Source of the DNA: Synergistaceae bacterium
GTDB taxonomy: Bacteria > Synergistota > Synergistia > Synergistales > Aminobacteriaceae
DNA length: 64,000 nt
Assembly: GCA_031277095.1 (NCBI GenBank)
Contig: JAISLU010000001.1
Span: 1 to 64,000, forward strand
Direction of reading: 5' to 3'
The position numbers were made by a program, and so were the translations under genes. Below are positions 42,508 through 51,459 of the stretch, one piece after another (the first letter of the stretch is position 1; each line of letters begins with the position of its first letter). The notes beneath the pieces were generated by a model. That model ran no database searches and was not told the origin of the DNA. It was given only the letters and a program-made list of their open reading frames with translations.

Positions 42508-42888
42508 GTGATCGTTAAGGTAAAATACTGCGGAGGCTGCAATGCCAGTTATGATCGTGCCGCGCTGGTGAAGAGCGTTCAGGAGGCGTTTCCGTCGATA
42601 ACGTTCGCTTACGCGGGCGCGGCCCGGGAAGAGGAGTCCCGAAGGGACCAGATTTGCGAGGAGTCCCGAAGGGACCAGGACTTCGCCCTCATCGTGTGTG
42701 GTTGTCCCGTCCGATGCGCGGATTATAAGGATTTTCGGGGATCTCTGGGAAGATTCGTGGTTGCGTCTCAAAGCGACCTCTCTTTGGCCTGCCAGGAGAT
42801 CGAGAGAGTCGGGAAGGCGGAGATCGAAGAAACAAAAATTGAAAAAACAGAAATCGGGAAAACAGAAATCGAGAACACATCGGCGTAG
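42508..42888 (+). CDS. small Cys-motif protein of unknown function
   Basis: A 126-residue protein. The N terminus IVKVKYCGGCNASYDRAALVK and the central FALIVCGCPVRCAD carry two Cys-rich motifs, CGGC and CGCPxxC, that could bind iron or zinc. I recall similar CGGCNPxYDR proteins in other anaerobes without a known function. The middle has a duplicated EESRRDQ and the C terminus four repeats of the type EIEKT; both come from tandem DNA repeats and are probably unstructured. It starts at a GTG after GAGAAGG. A metal- or redox-linked accessory role is possible; nothing nearby settles it. Confidence 0.6.
   Translation: MIVKVKYCGGCNASYDRAALVKSVQEAFPSITFAYAGAAREEESRRDQICEESRRDQDFALIVCGCPVRCADYKDFRGSLGRFVVASQSDLSLACQEIERVGKAEIEETKIEKTEIGKTEIENTSA
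42631..42678 (+). repeat. duplicated 21-bp palindromic word inside a gene
   Basis: Copies at 42631-42651 and 42658-42678 are identical. Each contains the perfect hairpin GTCCCgaaGGGAC. The period is 27 bp, so the frame is kept. Confidence 0.9.
42820..42879 (+). repeat. four 15-bp tandem units at a gene 3' end
   Basis: Units start at 42820, 42835, 42850 and 42865, code for EIEET/KIEKT/EIGKT/EIENT and end the reading frame shortly after. Confidence 0.88.
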
Positions 42889-42964
42889 ACCTTTTTTCAT
42901 GCTTTTATTTTCTTGCTTTTATTTTTATGCTTGCGGGCAGGGAGCAGCGTGTCCCATATCGAGA

Positions 42965-43966
42965 ATGAATGGGGGGATCGTCTTGATTTCGGTATTGAGA
43001 ACACATACTCACGGCAAAACTTCAGGCCACGAAGAACTGTCGCTGGACAATTTGCGGCCGGGAAGCTGGGTCAACGCCATCGCCCCCACCCGGCGGGAGT
43101 TGGAGGACATCGCCCGCGTCGTCGCCGTTCCCTTGGATTTCCTCACCGCCGCCACGGACATCGAGGAATCGAGCCGCATCGACTTCGAAGAAGCGGACGA
43201 GGACAGCGGGAACACCGCCTGCATGCTGCTGGTCATCAACATTCCCAAACATCCCGAGAGCTTCGATTTCGACACTTTGCCTCTGGGCATCGTCCTTACG
43301 GACAAAATCTTCATCACCGTCTGTCTGGAGGAAAACGACATCCTCCCCGGCCCCAAGGGCGGGGTGAGCGGCTTCTGCACGTGGAAACGCACCCGGTTCC
43401 TTCTGCAGATCCTCTACAAGACGGCCAGCACTTACTTGCAGTACATCAACGAGATGAACCGCATGTCCGATTCCATCGAGACGGCCCTGCGCCAATCCAT
43501 GCAGAACGAGGAGCTCTTCAAGCTGATGGACCTGGAAAAGGGCATGACCTTTTTCACGGGAGCGCTCCGCAGCAACCGGGTGGCGGTGGACAAGCTGGTG
43601 CGTATGCTGAACAACGTCCAGTTTCAGGAGCTGGTGAAGGTCCGCGAGGAGGACGAAGACCTGATGGAGGACGTCATCGTCGAATACGACCAGGCTTATG
43701 ACATGGTGCGGGTCTACAGCGACGTGCTGGGGGGCATGATGGATGCGTTTGCCTCCATTATCTCCAACAACTTGAACATCGTGATGAAATTTCTGGCCTC
43801 CATGACGATCATCATCTCGATTCCCACGGTCGTTTCCAGTTTTTGGGGCATGAACATCGGAGTCCCCTTGAGCGACGCGCCTTACGCTTTCCTGGGGGTC
43901 ATGGGGGTAGCCGCCGGCCTGAGCGGCATCGCCGCCTACTGGCTCTGGAAAAAGCGCATGTTTTGA
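42965..43966 (+). CDS. corA: CorA-family divalent cation transporter
   Basis: A 333-residue membrane protein. The long N-terminal cytosolic region (1-270) has the beta-sheet and long coiled helices of CorA funnels, and two C-terminal membrane helices flank the pore signature FWGMNIGVPL, with the invariant Gly-Met-Asn. It carries Mg2+, Co2+ or Ni2+ into the cell as a pentamer. The start may be the ATG at 42965 or the TTG at 42983, which has a better-spaced GGGGGG site; I report the ATG. It stands alone between two unrelated genes. Confidence 0.92.
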   Translation: MNGGIVLISVLRTHTHGKTSGHEELSLDNLRPGSWVNAIAPTRRELEDIARVVAVPLDFLTAATDIEESSRIDFEEADEDSGNTACMLLVINIPKHPESFDFDTLPLGIVLTDKIFITVCLEENDILPGPKGGVSGFCTWKRTRFLLQILYKTASTYLQYINEMNRMSDSIETALRQSMQNEELFKLMDLEKGMTFFTGALRSNRVAVDKLVRMLNNVQFQELVKVREEDEDLMEDVIVEYDQAYDMVRVYSDVLGGMMDAFASIISNNLNIVMKFLASMTIIISIPTVVSSFWGMNIGVPLSDAPYAFLGVMGVAAGLSGIAAYWLWKKRMF

Positions 43967-43982
43967 AACATAAGTTTACTAT

Positions 43983-44011
43983 TTGACTTGAAGTTTCCTT
44001 TGGTTTATTAT
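43983..44011 (+). promoter_or_regulatory. sigma-70 promoter of argF
   Basis: TTGACT (43983-43988), 17 bases, TATTAT (44006-44011). The leader to the argF ATG is about 55 bases. No ARG-box-like palindrome could be recognised with confidence. Confidence 0.65.
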
Positions 44012-44075
44012 GGCGTAAACAGTTGATTGTACGGATACGAGACAAGAATAAAGAATACGAGAGGGGTCTTTTGTT

Positions 44076-45026
44076 ATGCCTGTGAACTTGAAAGGGAAGA
44101 GCTTCTTGACGCTTTTGGATTTCAGCCCAGAGGAGATCCTGTATCTGCTGAATCTGTCCGCCGACCTGAAGGCGAAAAAACGCTCCGGCGTCAAGGGAAC
44201 GGCGTTGAGCGGCAAGAACGTGGCCCTTTTGTTCGAGAAAGCCTCGACGCGTACACGGTGCGCCTTTACCGTGGCCTGCATCGACGAGGGAGGGCACCCC
44301 GAGTTTTTGGGGAAAAACGACATCCACTTGGGCGGCAAGGAAGACGTCAAAGACACGGCCCGCGTTCTGGGGCGAATGTTCGATGGAATCGAGTTCCGGG
44401 GGTTCAAGCAGAGCAGGGTGGAGGAGTTGGCGCAGTGGGCGGGCGTTCCCGTTTGGAACGGGCTCACGGACGTGGATCACCCCACTCAGGTTCTGGCGGA
44501 CTTCCTGACTTTGCAGGAAAATTTTGGCAAGGAGCTCAAGGGTCTTTCTCTGACCTACGTGGGCGACGGGCGCAACAATATGGCAAACGCCTTGATGATC
44601 GGTTGCTCCAAAGTGGGCATTCATTTTACCCTCGGGTCGCCGAAAGAGCTTTTCCCCGACCCCGCGCTGGTGGGCAAGTGCAAGGCGGCCGCCCAGGCCA
44701 GCGGGGCCGTCATCAAAATCGTGGAGGACCCCGCGGAGTCCGTCAAGGGGGCCGACGCTATCTACACCGACGTTTGGGTTTCCATGGGCGAGGAAGACCA
44801 AAAAGACGTCCGCGTCAAACTTCTGAAACCCTACCAGGTGAACGCCGACCTCATGAAGGCCACGGGCAAAACCTCCACGATCTTTTTGCACTGCCTGCCG
44901 GCGGTCAAAGGCTACGAAGTCACGGAGGAGGTTTTCGAGTCCCCGGCCTCCAAGGTCTTCGACGAAGCGGAAAACCGCATGCACACCATCAAGGCCGTCA
45001 TGGTCGCCACGATAGGAAATCAATAA
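44076..45026 (+). CDS. argF: ornithine carbamoyltransferase
   Basis: A 316-residue enzyme that makes citrulline from ornithine and carbamoyl phosphate, or runs in reverse in the arginine deiminase route. The carbamoyl-phosphate motif is STRTR (57-61), followed by HPTQ (135-138), the [12 protein letters not shown] ornithine region, and HCLP near 270. Full length with a clear promoter. In amino-acid-fermenting anaerobes the catabolic role (arcB) is common, but no arcA or arcC is next to it, so direction is undecided. Confidence 0.96.
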   Translation: MPVNLKGKSFLTLLDFSPEEILYLLNLSADLKAKKRSGVKGTALSGKNVALLFEKASTRTRCAFTVACIDEGGHPEFLGKNDIHLGGKEDVKDTARVLGRMFDGIEFRGFKQSRVEELAQWAGVPVWNGLTDVDHPTQVLADFLTLQENFGKELKGLSLTYVGDGRNNMANALMIGCSKVGIHFTLGSPKELFPDPALVGKCKAAAQASGAVIKIVEDPAESVKGADAIYTDVWVSMGEEDQKDVRVKLLKPYQVNADLMKATGKTSTIFLHCLPAVKGYEVTEEVFESPASKVFDEAENRMHTIKAVMVATIGNQ

Positions 45027-45125
45027 ACGCGGACGAGCAAAGAGAAAACGGAATAATTAAGAAGAAAATGGAAAAGAATTTATAGAAGAATTATAGAGAA
45101 GAGGAAATTGGAGGGAATTGCCGAC

Positions 45126-45311
45126 ATGAATGAATCCCGTGTTTTCAAGTGCGCGACCTGCGCGCATACCTTCACCCAGGAAGCGGGCGCGCTTTCCCTG
45201 CGGTGTCCGGAGTGCCGAGGCAAGACCTTGGTGCTTGTCGAAGGTCCTTCTCTGAAGGGCGCAAAAAACTGCGGAGGAAACTGCGGCGCTTGCTCCTGCG
45301 GCTGTCACTGA
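45126..45311 (+). CDS. small zinc-ribbon protein
   Basis: A 61-residue protein. CATC near residue 9 and CPEC near 27 form a zinc-ribbon knuckle pair similar to the FmdB/rubredoxin-like ribbons. The tail has a cysteine-rich stretch (KNCGGNCGACSCGCH). The ATG at 45126 has GGAGGG 10 bases upstream. It follows argF by about 100 bases of A-rich repeated words and precedes a bidirectional terminator. Function unknown; metal binding is likely. Confidence 0.75.
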   Translation: MNESRVFKCATCAHTFTQEAGALSLRCPECRGKTLVLVEGPSLKGAKNCGGNCGACSCGCH

Positions 45312-45340
45312 CCGAAAGGCGTCGCTTTAAAAAAACTATA

Positions 45341-45390
45341 AAAAAATAAACATACCCTATCCCCTTCGGGATTCTGTATGTTTATTTTTT
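45341..45390. terminator. bidirectional intrinsic terminator
   Basis: A 15-bp perfect stem (45341-45355 with 45376-45390, AAAAAATAAACATAC against GTATGTTTATTTTTT) gives a T tract on both strands. A CCCTTCGGG mini-stem lies in the loop. It serves the zinc-ribbon gene (plus) and rpmB (minus). Confidence 0.92.
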
Positions 45391-45413
45391 TGATTTCAGG
45401 GGCGCGTATACTT

Positions 45414-45614
45414 TTATACTTTTGCCGCTCTTTTGACGAACCCCGACTTCAAACACTTGGCGCAGACGCGAACTTTGAAAGTCGTCCCGTCGCCCACGTC
45501 GATTCTCGCGCTCTGAAGGTTGACCAGCCAACGGCGGCGCGTATGTCTGTTCGAGTGGCTCACCGCATTTCCGGTTACAGGACCACGCCCGCAACATTGA
45601 CAAACTCTTGCCAT
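45414..45614 (-). CDS. rpmB: 50S ribosomal protein L28
   Basis: A 66-residue ribosomal protein: [28 protein letters not shown] at the N terminus and [13 protein letters not shown] at the end. The two CxxC pairs make this the zinc-binding form. The ATG at 45614 has GGAGAGAG upstream; a longer frame exists but is not used in the family. Confidence 0.95.
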   Translation of the reverse strand: MARVCQCCGRGPVTGNAVSHSNRHTRRRWLVNLQSARIDVGDGTTFKVRVCAKCLKSGFVKRAAKV

Positions 45615-45780
45615 AAATACTCTCTCCTTTCGGCTTCGTCGCAAACGCAGGGTATTTTACCACAAGGGATCGAAAAACGGGCGAAAACGCTTTCCCTCGA
45701 TGGTTTTTTATTGCCTTTATTTCCCTTTATTAATTCTCTTTTAATTGCCGATGGGCCGCGATTTGTTCTGCCCCCGAGCC

Positions 45781-45972
45781 TCAGCTGTAATACTCCATTT
45801 TGTCGTGTACCACCACCATGGAGTTGAAATCCTCGATTTGAGGACGCGGCACGATCACCGGCTCCCGCACGTGTTCGTAGTCCACGTTGACCCGCCTCAA
45901 AACGGCGCCTCGTTCCTTATGCCGGACATATCCTTCCGTGTGTATCAAGGTGTTGGTCGTGACGATTCTCAT
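45781..45972 (-). CDS. small hypothetical protein
   Basis: A 63-residue soluble protein beginning MRIVTTNTLIHTEGYVRHKE. It contains VIVPRPQIEDFNSMVVVHDK and ends in MEYYS. The ATG has a strong AAGGAGGG site 8 bases upstream, which is the main reason to accept it. No family is recognised. It is divergent from tyrS and 166 bases upstream of rpmB on the same strand. Confidence 0.6.
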   Translation of the reverse strand: MRIVTTNTLIHTEGYVRHKERGAVLRRVNVDYEHVREPVIVPRPQIEDFNSMVVVHDKMEYYS

Positions 45973-46054
45973 CCTTCGTCCCTCCTTGCGTATATCTCGA
46001 ATGATCCCTTGCCTTCATTTTATATCAATTTACTTTACTGTAAAGAGATAGGCG

Positions 46055-46084
46055 TTGCCGCCCTTTCGGATAAGCTGATACAAT
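46055..46084 (+). promoter_or_regulatory. likely promoter of tyrS
   Basis: TTGCCG (46055-46060), 18 bases, TACAAT (46079-46084). A 13-base palindrome CTTTACTGTAAAG at 46032-46044 lies just upstream of the -35. There is too little space for a T-box leader. Confidence 0.5.
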
Positions 46085-46149
46085 AAAGGACATTGCCGGT
46101 CTTTTCAAGAAAACGAGTAGAACAAGGATGAAAATTGGAGGTCTTTTAG

Positions 46150-47421
46150 ATGCCTGTCAACGCCTATGAGGTTTTGCAAGCGCGTGGATTCGTGGAATGG
46201 TGCAGCCAACCCGAGAAGCTGCAGGAGGTTTTTCAGAATGAAATGACGACGGTTTACGTGGGGTTCGACCCTACAGCGGACAGTCTGCACGTGGGGCATC
46301 TCATTCCCATCATGGCTTTGGGCTGGATTCAGCGCAGCGGGCATCGGCCCATAGCCTTGGCTGGCGGCGGAACCGGCCTCATCGGAGATCCATCCGGCAA
46401 AAGCAAGGAGCGCAACCTCATCACCATCGAGGAGGTTCGAAACAACATCAAGGGAGTCCGCCCTCAGTTGGCGCACTTTCTGGACTTCGACTGCGGGGAA
46501 AACTCCGCGCTGCTGGTCAACAACTATGACTGGCTCTCGACGTTTTCCTTTATCGACGTCCTGCGGGACGTGGGCAAACATTTTTCGGTCAACAACCTGA
46601 TTGCCCGGGAGTACGTCAAAAGCCGCCTGAGCGACCCCGACAAGAGTATCTCCTACACGGAATTTTCCTACGTGCTGCTGCAATCGATGGACTTCAGGCA
46701 TCTTTACGAAACCTACGGCTGCCGCCTTCAAATGGGCGGCAACGATCAGCAGGGCAATTTGGTGGCTGGGTCCGATTACGTCCGCAAAGCGGCGGGCGGC
46801 GAGGTATTCGGGCTGACGCAGCCCCTGCTCTTGACGTCCTCGGGGACCAAGTTCGGCAAAACCGAGGAGGGCGCCGTGTGGCTCGATGGGGCGCGAACCA
46901 GTCCCTACAAGTTTTATCAGTTCTGGATCAATACCGACGATAAAGATGTGGAGCGCCTTTTGAAGCTCTTCACCTTTTTGCCCCTGGAGGAAATCGCGTC
47001 CATCATGTCCCGGCACGAAAAAGACCCCGCCGCCCGAGAGGCCCAACGCCGCCTGGCTTTCGAGGCCACGAAACTCGTCCACGGAGAGTCCACGGTCCAG
47101 AAGGTCGTCACGGCCAGCGGCGTCCTTTTCGGGTCTGGGGCCACGATCGACCAGGAGACCCTGGCGATACTCGAGGACGAAATGCCCTTCACCTCCTTGT
47201 CCCTGCCTCTGCCGGCTCCGTTGGTGGACGTCCTGGTTTCCTGCGGCGCGTGCGAAAGCAAGGGCGAAGCCAGGCGGATCATCAAACAGGGCGGCGTCAC
47301 GGCCAACGAAATTCGCGTGAAAGACGAGGGAAGCTCTCTCTCCCGGGAAGCCCTTTTGCACGGCAAATACGTTTTCCTGCGGCTGGGCAAAAAGCGATTC
47401 CACCTTGTGGCTTTCGAATAA
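46150..47421 (+). CDS. tyrS: tyrosyl-tRNA synthetase
   Basis: A 423-residue class I synthetase charging tRNA-Tyr. The HIGH-like motif is HVGHLIP near residue 50, GGTGLIGDPSG follows, QMGGNDQQGN lies in the tyrosine site and KFGKT is the KMSKS-type loop. The last 75 residues are an S4-like RNA-binding domain (GEARRIIKQGGVTANEIRV). Full length of the bacterial TyrRS-S form. GGAGG lies 8-9 bases ahead of the ATG. Confidence 0.97.
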   Translation: MPVNAYEVLQARGFVEWCSQPEKLQEVFQNEMTTVYVGFDPTADSLHVGHLIPIMALGWIQRSGHRPIALAGGGTGLIGDPSGKSKERNLITIEEVRNNIKGVRPQLAHFLDFDCGENSALLVNNYDWLSTFSFIDVLRDVGKHFSVNNLIAREYVKSRLSDPDKSISYTEFSYVLLQSMDFRHLYETYGCRLQMGGNDQQGNLVAGSDYVRKAAGGEVFGLTQPLLLTSSGTKFGKTEEGAVWLDGARTSPYKFYQFWINTDDKDVERLLKLFTFLPLEEIASIMSRHEKDPAAREAQRRLAFEATKLVHGESTVQKVVTASGVLFGSGATIDQETLAILEDEMPFTSLSLPLPAPLVDVLVSCGACESKGEARRIIKQGGVTANEIRVKDEGSSLSREALLHGKYVFLRLGKKRFHLVAFE

Positions 47422-47435
47422 TCGAGCGAGAGACG

Positions 47436-48326
47436 ATGAAGGCCAAAATAGACTGCGTTTGGTACGTTTCTTCTTTTCGCCGCCCTTGGGAGGCCGCCGT
47501 GATCGGCAACCTGGCGGCGGCCCTGAAAACGAAAAAAAGCGAGTTGAAAACTCCGCAGATCTACGTCGAAGGCGGACCGGCGAACTTTCGGGTGGAGGGG
47601 ATACTGTCCTGGGATTCCCTCACCTTTTTCGAGCGCACGGCCACCGTACTCTTCAAGGGGAACCTCTGGCACCTCTGGGGAGAACCCCCCTCCTGGTGGG
47701 GATGGATACGGCTTCGCGCCCGAACGGTACACACCCCTTTGGATACGCGGCCCGGGCAGAGAGGGCAATGGAGGGGGCATCCCACCCGTTTTTTTGCGGA
47801 GCAGGCCCATGAGGGCGAGAGCGTGATCGTTCCCACCTTCGACGCCAAGGTTGCCTGGGCCAGCGGCAGAGACGAAGAGGATTCCCAGGCTTCGACGCTG
47901 CTTCTGGCCGCTGCGCCCGACCCAAATCTATCCGAAGCTCTTGCCGAGGCGGGGATCGAAGCTCTTCCACTGGAGGCATCGGAGTCGTCTTTGAAAAGGG
48001 GCAGGGCTCTTTTTACCGACGATCACCCTTCGAACGCGCTTCTGGCCGCGTACCTGACAATGCAGGGGGTGCCGGTCATGGCCCAGGACACTCCCCTGCT
48101 GAAGGCCTTGCTGGGACCCGGAGGGTACATTGCCGCGCCCCGCGGCGGCGATAAATCCGGCTGGACGAAAGCCCTCGGCGACGTGATGTCCGAGAATGGA
48201 CGTTCGGCGTCAGCCAGCGCCCGCCGTTTTTTGAAGAAAAACTACGGGGTTTCCGACGCCGTAGAGTCTCTGGAAAAACTTTACCGATCGGTGACGGGCG
48301 CCTCGGCCGTGAAGGAAAAATTTTGA
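47436..48326 (+). CDS. glycosyltransferase-like protein, divergent
   Basis: A 296-residue protein. The C-terminal part (GPGGYIAAPRGGDKSGWTKALGD, followed by SASARRFLKKNYGVSDAVESL) has the shape of a GT-B glycosyltransferase tail, where a loop holds the nucleotide sugar, but the N-terminal half is short and lacks clear motifs. It starts 14 bases after tyrS and its end overlaps the lipid acyltransferase gene, so a role in lipid A or core oligosaccharide synthesis fits the context. Confidence in the enzymatic call is low. The last four-base overlap (TTGA) suggests coupled translation. Confidence 0.5.
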   Translation: MKAKIDCVWYVSSFRRPWEAAVIGNLAAALKTKKSELKTPQIYVEGGPANFRVEGILSWDSLTFFERTATVLFKGNLWHLWGEPPSWWGWIRLRARTVHTPLDTRPGQRGQWRGHPTRFFAEQAHEGESVIVPTFDAKVAWASGRDEEDSQASTLLLAAAPDPNLSEALAEAGIEALPLEASESSLKRGRALFTDDHPSNALLAAYLTMQGVPVMAQDTPLLKALLGPGGYIAAPRGGDKSGWTKALGDVMSENGRSASASARRFLKKNYGVSDAVESLEKLYRSVTGASAVKEKF

Positions 48327-49183
48327 AGCCGGCGGCTTGGGCGATAGAAGGCTTAGGCGCTTTGGCAAAGGGAGGGTGGCGCGGGTCCTGCGTCGCCTTT
48401 TTGCTTTGCGCGCTTTTGAAATCCATCGCGCCCAGGGGAAACCGAATCCTTTCGAACCTCTCCCTCGTCTACCCCGAGAGTACGCCGGCCTGGCGCAAAG
48501 ACCTGCGCCGCCGTCTTTATGAACATCTGGCCTGGATGGTTACGGAAATTCTGGTTCTCCAGCGCAACCCCCTGCAAGTGTTCGACTGGATCGAAGAGGT
48601 GAGCAACGACCATTATATCGAAAAACCCCTGACCGAGGGCAAGGGTGTGCTTTTTTTAAGCGGGCATTACGGCAACTGGGAGCTTTTGGCCGCGTGGTAC
48701 GCCAACTACCTCTCTCAAAGGGGATTCCACGACTTTTACATTGTCTCCCAGAGTACGAGAGACAAAGACATCGCCCGCCTGATCGCCCGCTACCGGCAAA
48801 ACGCCGGCATAAAACTCTTGCCTAAAACAACCTCTACTCTTGAAATGGTGAAACTTTTAAAGTCGGGTGCTCATATTGCGGCATTGGCGGACATTTCTTG
48901 GATAGGCGGGGTCGTTTTGCCTTTTATGGGACATCCCTGCACCCACACCCCAGGGCCCGCCGTTCTGGGAACGCTGGCGTCCGTGCCGATAGTCCCCGTC
49001 GCGCTCTATCGCAAAGGCCCATTCCGCCACAGGGTGGAATTTTCCCCTCCCCTCCCCGTCCCGGAAGAAAAAAACCGCCGTCTCAAAGCGGAGCTTTTGA
49101 CAGGGGAAGTCAGCCGCGCCCTGGAAAAGATCATTGCCCCGCAGCCGGAGCTATGGTTCTGGTTACACAACAGATGGAAGTGA
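48323..49183 (+). CDS. LpxL/HtrB-type lysophospholipid acyltransferase
   Basis: A 286-residue inner-membrane enzyme. The HxxxxE active-site motif of late lipid A acyltransferases is HYGNWE, preceded by GVLFLSG, and the later DISWIGGVVLPFMG and PAVLGTLASVPIVPVAL blocks are family-like. It adds a secondary acyl chain to lipid A or a related lipid. The TTG start overlaps the previous stop. Its presence supports an outer membrane with lipopolysaccharide or similar. Usual length for the family. Confidence 0.88.
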   Translation: MKPAAWAIEGLGALAKGGWRGSCVAFLLCALLKSIAPRGNRILSNLSLVYPESTPAWRKDLRRRLYEHLAWMVTEILVLQRNPLQVFDWIEEVSNDHYIEKPLTEGKGVLFLSGHYGNWELLAAWYANYLSQRGFHDFYIVSQSTRDKDIARLIARYRQNAGIKLLPKTTSTLEMVKLLKSGAHIAALADISWIGGVVLPFMGHPCTHTPGPAVLGTLASVPIVPVALYRKGPFRHRVEFSPPLPVPEEKNRRLKAELLTGEVSRALEKIIAPQPELWFWLHNRWK

Positions 49184-49326
49184 GATAGGGGCTCCTAAAT
49201 GAGCCTCAAATCTTGAATTGAAGGTGTTTTGACACGAAAAAACAGCTCTGATGTAGAATATGCGGAGAAACGGACACTGCATGTTTCGATTTCTGAAAAG
49301 ATAGAACTTCATGATAGGAGATAAAT

Positions 49327-50559
49327 ATGCGTAATATCTATTTTTACCTCATTATTGCTTTTTTTGTCGCGGATTTTGTTTGGGAACAAATACTGTCGTA
49401 CCTGGACAGAACACGGATGTCGCCTCTCATGCCGAAAGAGCTGGAGGGGATATATGATCCCGCGGAGTATGCGAAACAGCAGACGTATCAGAATGAAAAT
49501 GATCGTTTCGACTTGATTTCCGGCGGATTTTCCTTCGCTGTCGGCATGGCGTTTCTGTGGTATGGATGGGCCGGATGGATTGACACGTTCCTTCGAAGAT
49601 ACACCAGCAGTCATATCCTGCTGTTGCTGGGCTTTTTTGGAGTGCTGATCTTTGTGGCATGGCTTATACAGATTCCGTTTGATTGTTACGACACTTTTGT
49701 CATTGAGCAGAAGTACGGTTTCAATAAGACGACGCCTCGGACATTTGTGACGGACAAGCTAAAAACACTTGCGCTTACATTTGTTTTAACGGGCATTTTG
49801 CTGACCATCGTCTTTGTCGTTTATGAGTATACCGGAAAGCGGTTCTGGCTGCTGGCCTGGGCTGGCGTTTCCGTCGTCTCGCTCATCATCGCGTTCTTTT
49901 ACTCCGAATGGATCGTTCCGCTTTTCAACAAACAAACTCCGCTCGAAGAGGGCGAGCTGCGTTCGGCAATCGAGGCTTTCGCCGAAAAAGCCTCCTTCCC
50001 GCTCCACAATATCTACATCATTGACGGTTCCAAGCGAAGTACGAAGTCTAACGCCTATTTCACGGGGTTCGGAAAGAAAAAGCGCATCGTTTTATTCGAC
50101 ACGCTGATTGACGATTTGAGTACGGAAGAAATTGTCGCCGTGCTTGCGCATGAAGTAGGCCATTATAAAATGAAGCATATTTTCTACATGATACCGATTC
50201 CGCTGGCAAGCACCGCGTTTATGCTTTGGGCACTGTCCGTTTTCTTGGACAATCCGGCCCTGGCGCGCGCGTTGGGAGGAACGGTGCCTTCGTTCCACCT
50301 TGGCATGGCCGCCTTTTCTCTGTTGTATTCGCCCTTGTCCGATCTATTGGATTTGGCGGTAAATTATCTATCCCGTAAACACGAGTACCAGGCCGACACA
50401 TTTGCTGCCGGGTACGGATTAGGAGACGCGCTCATCGAGTCACTCAAAAAAATTTCCTCGAAATCGCTGGTCAATCTCACTCCTCATCCCATTGTGGTAT
50501 TTTGCGACTATTCTCACCCGACGTTGCTGCAAAGGATCCATCATATCCAAAAAACATAG
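49327..50559 (+). CDS. M48 zinc metallopeptidase, Ste24-like
   Basis: A 410-residue membrane protease. Seven or so hydrophobic segments surround the zinc site HEVGH (near 277) with a downstream Glu in the segment RKHEYQADTFAA. This order matches CAAX prenyl protease 1 (Ste24) and its bacterial homologues, which act on membrane substrates. Codon use is more AT-rich than in neighbouring core genes and the protein resembles Bacteroidota versions in places, so transfer is likely. It overlaps nothing and starts after AGGAGATAAAT. A metallophosphoesterase gene follows 4 bases after its stop. Confidence 0.9.
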   Translation: MRNIYFYLIIAFFVADFVWEQILSYLDRTRMSPLMPKELEGIYDPAEYAKQQTYQNENDRFDLISGGFSFAVGMAFLWYGWAGWIDTFLRRYTSSHILLLLGFFGVLIFVAWLIQIPFDCYDTFVIEQKYGFNKTTPRTFVTDKLKTLALTFVLTGILLTIVFVVYEYTGKRFWLLAWAGVSVVSLIIAFFYSEWIVPLFNKQTPLEEGELRSAIEAFAEKASFPLHNIYIIDGSKRSTKSNAYFTGFGKKKRIVLFDTLIDDLSTEEIVAVLAHEVGHYKMKHIFYMIPIPLASTAFMLWALSVFLDNPALARALGGTVPSFHLGMAAFSLLYSPLSDLLDLAVNYLSRKHEYQADTFAAGYGLGDALIESLKKISSKSLVNLTPHPIVVFCDYSHPTLLQRIHHIQKT

Positions 50560-50563
50560 CGGC

Positions 50564-51394
50564 ATGAATAGAAAGCGGGCAAAATGGGTTACGGCGGCGA
50601 CAATTGCGGCGGGGATTTTATTCGGAATTCTGAGTTCATATGTGCTGACTCTCAAACGTTACGAAATCCACACGTCAAAAATTGACGCTTCAGTGCGGCT
50701 ACTTCTTATTTCAGACCTTCATAGTTGTTATTACGGCGAAAATCAAATAGAGCTCGTTTCTGCTATTGAAGCATGTTCCCCTGATGTTCTGATGTTTTGT
50801 GGGGATATCGCTGACGACAAAATGCCCATCGACAATGTGCAAGCTCTGCTGGATGCGGTCGCAAACAAATACCCCTGCTTTTACGTCACCGGTAATCATG
50901 AGTTTTGGAGCGGGAAAGTTGATGATATAAAATACTTGTTTCAAAGTCATGGTGTGACCGTCCTGGAAAGAGGATACGCGCCCCTGTCGATTCGGAGAGA
51001 AAAATTTGCCGTCTGCGGCTTGGACGATCCTGTAGGAGGACATTTCGATTCCGGACTTATTGCCGCTGCCGAAGGAGTAAAGACGGGGTTTTTCTCTGTG
51101 CTGTTGTCGCATAGGCCGGAACGATTTCCGCAATATATTCCATATGGCTTTGACCTCGTATTGGCCGGACACGCTCACGGAGGACTCTGGCGCATTCCTG
51201 GAATTTTGAACGGCCTGATCGCCCCAGATCAGGGTTTTTTTCCAAAATACGCCGGCGGAGAATACCAAGAGGGGCAGACGACAATGATTGTAAGCAGGGG
51301 CTTGGCGCGTGAGTCTACACGTCTCCCGAGATTTTTCAACCCCGTCGAGCTTGTTGTGATAGATTTGCTTCCACTGGCTCGAATGCAAAACTAA
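50564..51394 (+). CDS. membrane-anchored metallophosphoesterase (YkuE/YaeI-like)
   Basis: A 276-residue calcineurin-like phosphoesterase. One membrane segment (about 10-28) precedes the catalytic domain: LISDLHSCYYG, FCGDIADD, VTGNHEFWSG, LSHRPE and LAGHAHGGLWRIP give the two-metal site. It probably hydrolyses phosphoesters at the membrane surface, for instance UDP-diacylglucosamine-like or related lipids. It is 4 bases after the M48 gene and in the same AT-richer patch, so probably transferred together. Confidence 0.9.
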   Translation: MNRKRAKWVTAATIAAGILFGILSSYVLTLKRYEIHTSKIDASVRLLLISDLHSCYYGENQIELVSAIEACSPDVLMFCGDIADDKMPIDNVQALLDAVANKYPCFYVTGNHEFWSGKVDDIKYLFQSHGVTVLERGYAPLSIRREKFAVCGLDDPVGGHFDSGLIAAAEGVKTGFFSVLLSHRPERFPQYIPYGFDLVLAGHAHGGLWRIPGILNGLIAPDQGFFPKYAGGEYQEGQTTMIVSRGLARESTRLPRFFNPVELVVIDLLPLARMQN

Positions 51395-51459
51395 ATGCAA
51401 CCTGGGCGACGAGTGTGGGTTGCGATAAATCGTGCAAAAGGGTCAATAAAGATGATTGA

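Noticed and set aside
46000-46149. T-box riboswitch upstream of tyrS
   Set aside because: The leader from the predicted promoter is only about 60 bases, too short for a T-box, and no specifier loop is visible.
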